From NCBI GenBank assembly GCA_009829735.1, contig CM020618.1, positions 32,030,894 through 32,094,893 on the forward strand: a DNA stretch of 64,000 nt. Direction: 5' to 3'. A model generated the notes under the pieces. It was not told where the DNA came from. It saw only the letters and a program-made list of their open reading frames with translations, and made no database searches. A program made the translations under genes and the position numbers. This document shows, piece after piece, positions 62,791 to 64,000 of the stretch. The first letter of the stretch is position 1, and each line of letters opens with the position of its first letter. Origin of the DNA: Pyropia yezoensis. Taxonomy: Eukaryota; Rhodophyta; Bangiophyceae; Bangiales; Bangiaceae.

Positions 62791-63118
62791 GGAGTGCTAT
62801 TGTTTGTGAGGGGGAGGGCCCCGGTAACCCTTATAGTGGCCGGGTAGTAGTGAGTATGAACTCATCCCCCGCTGGGGCGTTTGCATGATACCAATGCCTG
62901 CCATTGGGGAGTACCCCGTTTGACTTAGTCGTGGCTTGCCTCGGTTCTTTTCCGCCTCCCCCAACCCATCCTGGTTGGTTAATACTCATGAAGGTCAACC
63001 TTCTTGGTCCGTCACTTGCCTCCTGGCTGAAGGTTTACCTTGGTGTAAGCCTTAGGTTACTTTGAGATTATCGGAGTTGGTCATCTCCTTCAAGTAAACT
63101 TGTAAAAGTCAGTAGCTT

Positions 63119-63161
63119 ACTTAGTTTGCCTAAGTCCGCTCCAACTTAGTGAACCTAAGTC
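63119..63161. repeat. ACTTAG/CTAAGT hairpin repeats at the LTR edge
   Basis: Two hairpins (ACTTAGTTTGCCTAAGT and ACTTAGTGAACCTAAGT), 25 bases apart. They match in kind the four-unit array at 52873-52968. Confidence 0.72.
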
Positions 63162-63240
63162 TTGCCGAGTCCATGTGACACCCTACTCAGTAGGTATAAG
63201 CCTCACCCCCCAACAGCCGAAGTCGGTGTCGGTTGGGTTG

Positions 63241-64000
63241 TTACAGTAGGCGTCGTCGCCTCATGTAAGGCATGAGGAGTTGGCGGGGTATATTCGCCGC
63301 CTGTTCCCAGGTGGGTGAGTCGTATCCGACCCACATAACCTTGACGTACCAGGGTCCTGGTAGGTCCGGGTCGGTATGTCCGACCACGCTCTCTACTTGG
63401 TATGGAATCCCATCCGGTCCCACCGGGTCATCTGACCGGTGGGTTGTAACAGCTTCATGTAGCAACCCAGCCGGTACCGGCTGAGGCTGTTCCGGCTTCG
63501 GAGCAGGTGTCACATCGTTGAGGTTGATGCGTTGTATCTCCGTATCGGAGTGCAGTATGACAGAGTGATCATCTCTGTGTAAGATCTGGTACGGTCCCTT
63601 GACCGGTTGCATAAGCTTGTTCCCTCGGAACTTCTGGTGTCTGATGTAGACCCAGTCACCTGTCATCAGGGTAGCGTTGCGCACCCGTAGTCGGGCGTCG
63701 AAGTTCTTCTTGTATCGAAGTTGTGTTCTGTCAAGGGCACCCTTGAGCTTAGGAATCATCCACGATAGCTTGGCCAACCAAGCTAGGTGGATGCGTTCGG
63801 CCGGTCGGCCCTTCGGTGTATCATACCGAGTGCACCTGCCAGGTGGCAGCGTCAGGTTACCGACCCCTAGTGGCATGACCCACTCCAGTGGGGCGATGCT
63901 TGTGCTCCGATGTGGCCTGGCATTATATGCCAGGGTGAGTACGGACAGAAGCCTGTCCCAAGTGTTCGTGTGCTCGGCCACGTAGCATTGGAGCATCTTG
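63241..64000 (-). CDS. pol: Integrase C-terminal part and chromodomain of element B (partial)
   Basis: Second copy of the same chromovirus, cut by the right window edge. The frame is open and reads YNARPHRSTSIAPLEWVM, WVYIRHQKFRGNKL, YQVESVV and VKVMWVGYDSPTWEQAANIP. It ends at 63241 after PYMRRRRLL, because one C is missing relative to element A, whose protein continues for some 20 residues. It differs from A at scattered positions, so the two are not a very recent duplicate. Confidence 0.8.
   Translation of the reverse strand, partial: KMLQCYVAEHTNTWDRLLSVLTLAYNARPHRSTSIAPLEWVMPLGVGNLTLPPGRCTRYDTPKGRPAERIHLAWLAKLSWMIPKLKGALDRTQLRYKKNFDARLRVRNATLMTGDWVYIRHQKFRGNKLMQPVKGPYQILHRDDHSVILHSDTEIQRINLNDVTPAPKPEQPQPVPAGLLHEAVTTHRSDDPVGPDGIPYQVESVVGHTDPDLPGPWYVKVMWVGYDSPTWEQAANIPRQLLMPYMRRRRLL

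Larger units (their letters stand above)
52870..63180 (-). mobile_element. Ty3/Gypsy chromovirus-like LTR retrotransposon (element A)
   Basis: Minus-strand order: 5' LTR (59630-63180), primer-binding site, gag, pol and a C-terminal chromodomain, then the start of the 3' LTR (52870-52979), which runs into the gap. The domain order protease, RT, RNase H, integrase is that of Ty3/Gypsy. RT and RNase H are open; the integrase is frameshifted. Confidence 0.85.
59630..63180 (-). repeat. Long LTR (about 3.55 kb) shared by elements A and B
   Basis: On the minus strand it begins TGTCACATGG after a purine-rich stretch that follows the pol stop of element B, and ends TGCTACA one base before the primer-binding site of element A. 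It would thus serve as 3' LTR of B and 5' LTR of A. The start matches the visible edge of the other LTR (52979), including the ACTTAG/CTAAGT hairpin repeats. The two plus-strand ORFs at 60421-62790 lie inside its U3 region. Only one full LTR is visible, so its length rests on these boundary signals; a nested insertion could have enlarged it. Confidence 0.62.

Noticed and set aside
1-64000. CRISPR arrays
   Set aside because: The tandem repeats present are coding repeats or LTR hairpins without unique spacers; no cas gene is seen.

Overview
The window looks like a mobile-element-dense stretch of a very GC-rich eukaryotic nuclear genome. Eukaryotic transposon superfamilies are present (Tnp2/CACTA, Tigger/pogo, PIF/Harbinger, an R2-like non-LTR element and a Ty3/Gypsy chromovirus). 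Proteins are rich in Ala, Gly, Pro and Arg, and no bacterial operon is seen. A GC-rich alga fits. A bangiophyte red alga such as Porphyra/Pyropia is my best guess, partly because tRNA introns outside the anticodon loop are known in red algae, but this is inference at low confidence. No ordinary host protein gene was recognised; the only candidate host gene is one tRNA-Asp.

Layout. 1-2098 (minus): frameshifted remains of a Tnp2-type (CACTA) transposase. 2099-5451: no gene; G-rich tracts, a hairpin, degenerate short repeats and a small fold-back element. 5452-10304: a complete Tigger/pogo-like DNA transposon with 16-bp perfect terminal inverted repeats flanked by TA, coding on the minus strand. 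10305-12736: no supported gene. 12737-19849: a PIF/Harbinger-like element with two convergent parts, a plus-strand accessory protein with a Myb/trihelix-like domain and a minus-strand DDE transposase broken by one in-frame TGA. A 500-N gap follows at 19989-20488.

21232-52369: the main feature. A tRNA-Asp(GUC) gene is followed by a head-to-tail array of about 7.355-kb R2-like non-LTR retrotransposons (five copies, three of them cut by gaps). Every visible junction joins the same element 3' end to nucleotide 8 of the tRNA-Asp sequence. ORF1 carries 11-residue repeats and an RRM-like segment. ORF2 carries N-terminal zinc fingers, a reverse transcriptase, a CCHC motif and a PD-(D/E)XK restriction-like endonuclease. 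ORF1 stop and ORF2 start overlap as ATGAGTGA. Copy 3 has the only uninterrupted ORF2. All tRNA-Asp copies share a 15-nt insertion in the T-loop.

52870-64000: a minus-strand Ty3/Gypsy chromovirus (gag, pol, C-terminal chromodomain; integrase frameshifted) and the end of a second copy, sharing one unusually long LTR (59630-63180, about 3.55 kb). That LTR contains two consecutive ORFs antisense to gag-pol that I do not recognise. Three scaffold gaps of exactly 500 N interrupt the window, so copy number in the array and the array's right edge are not known.
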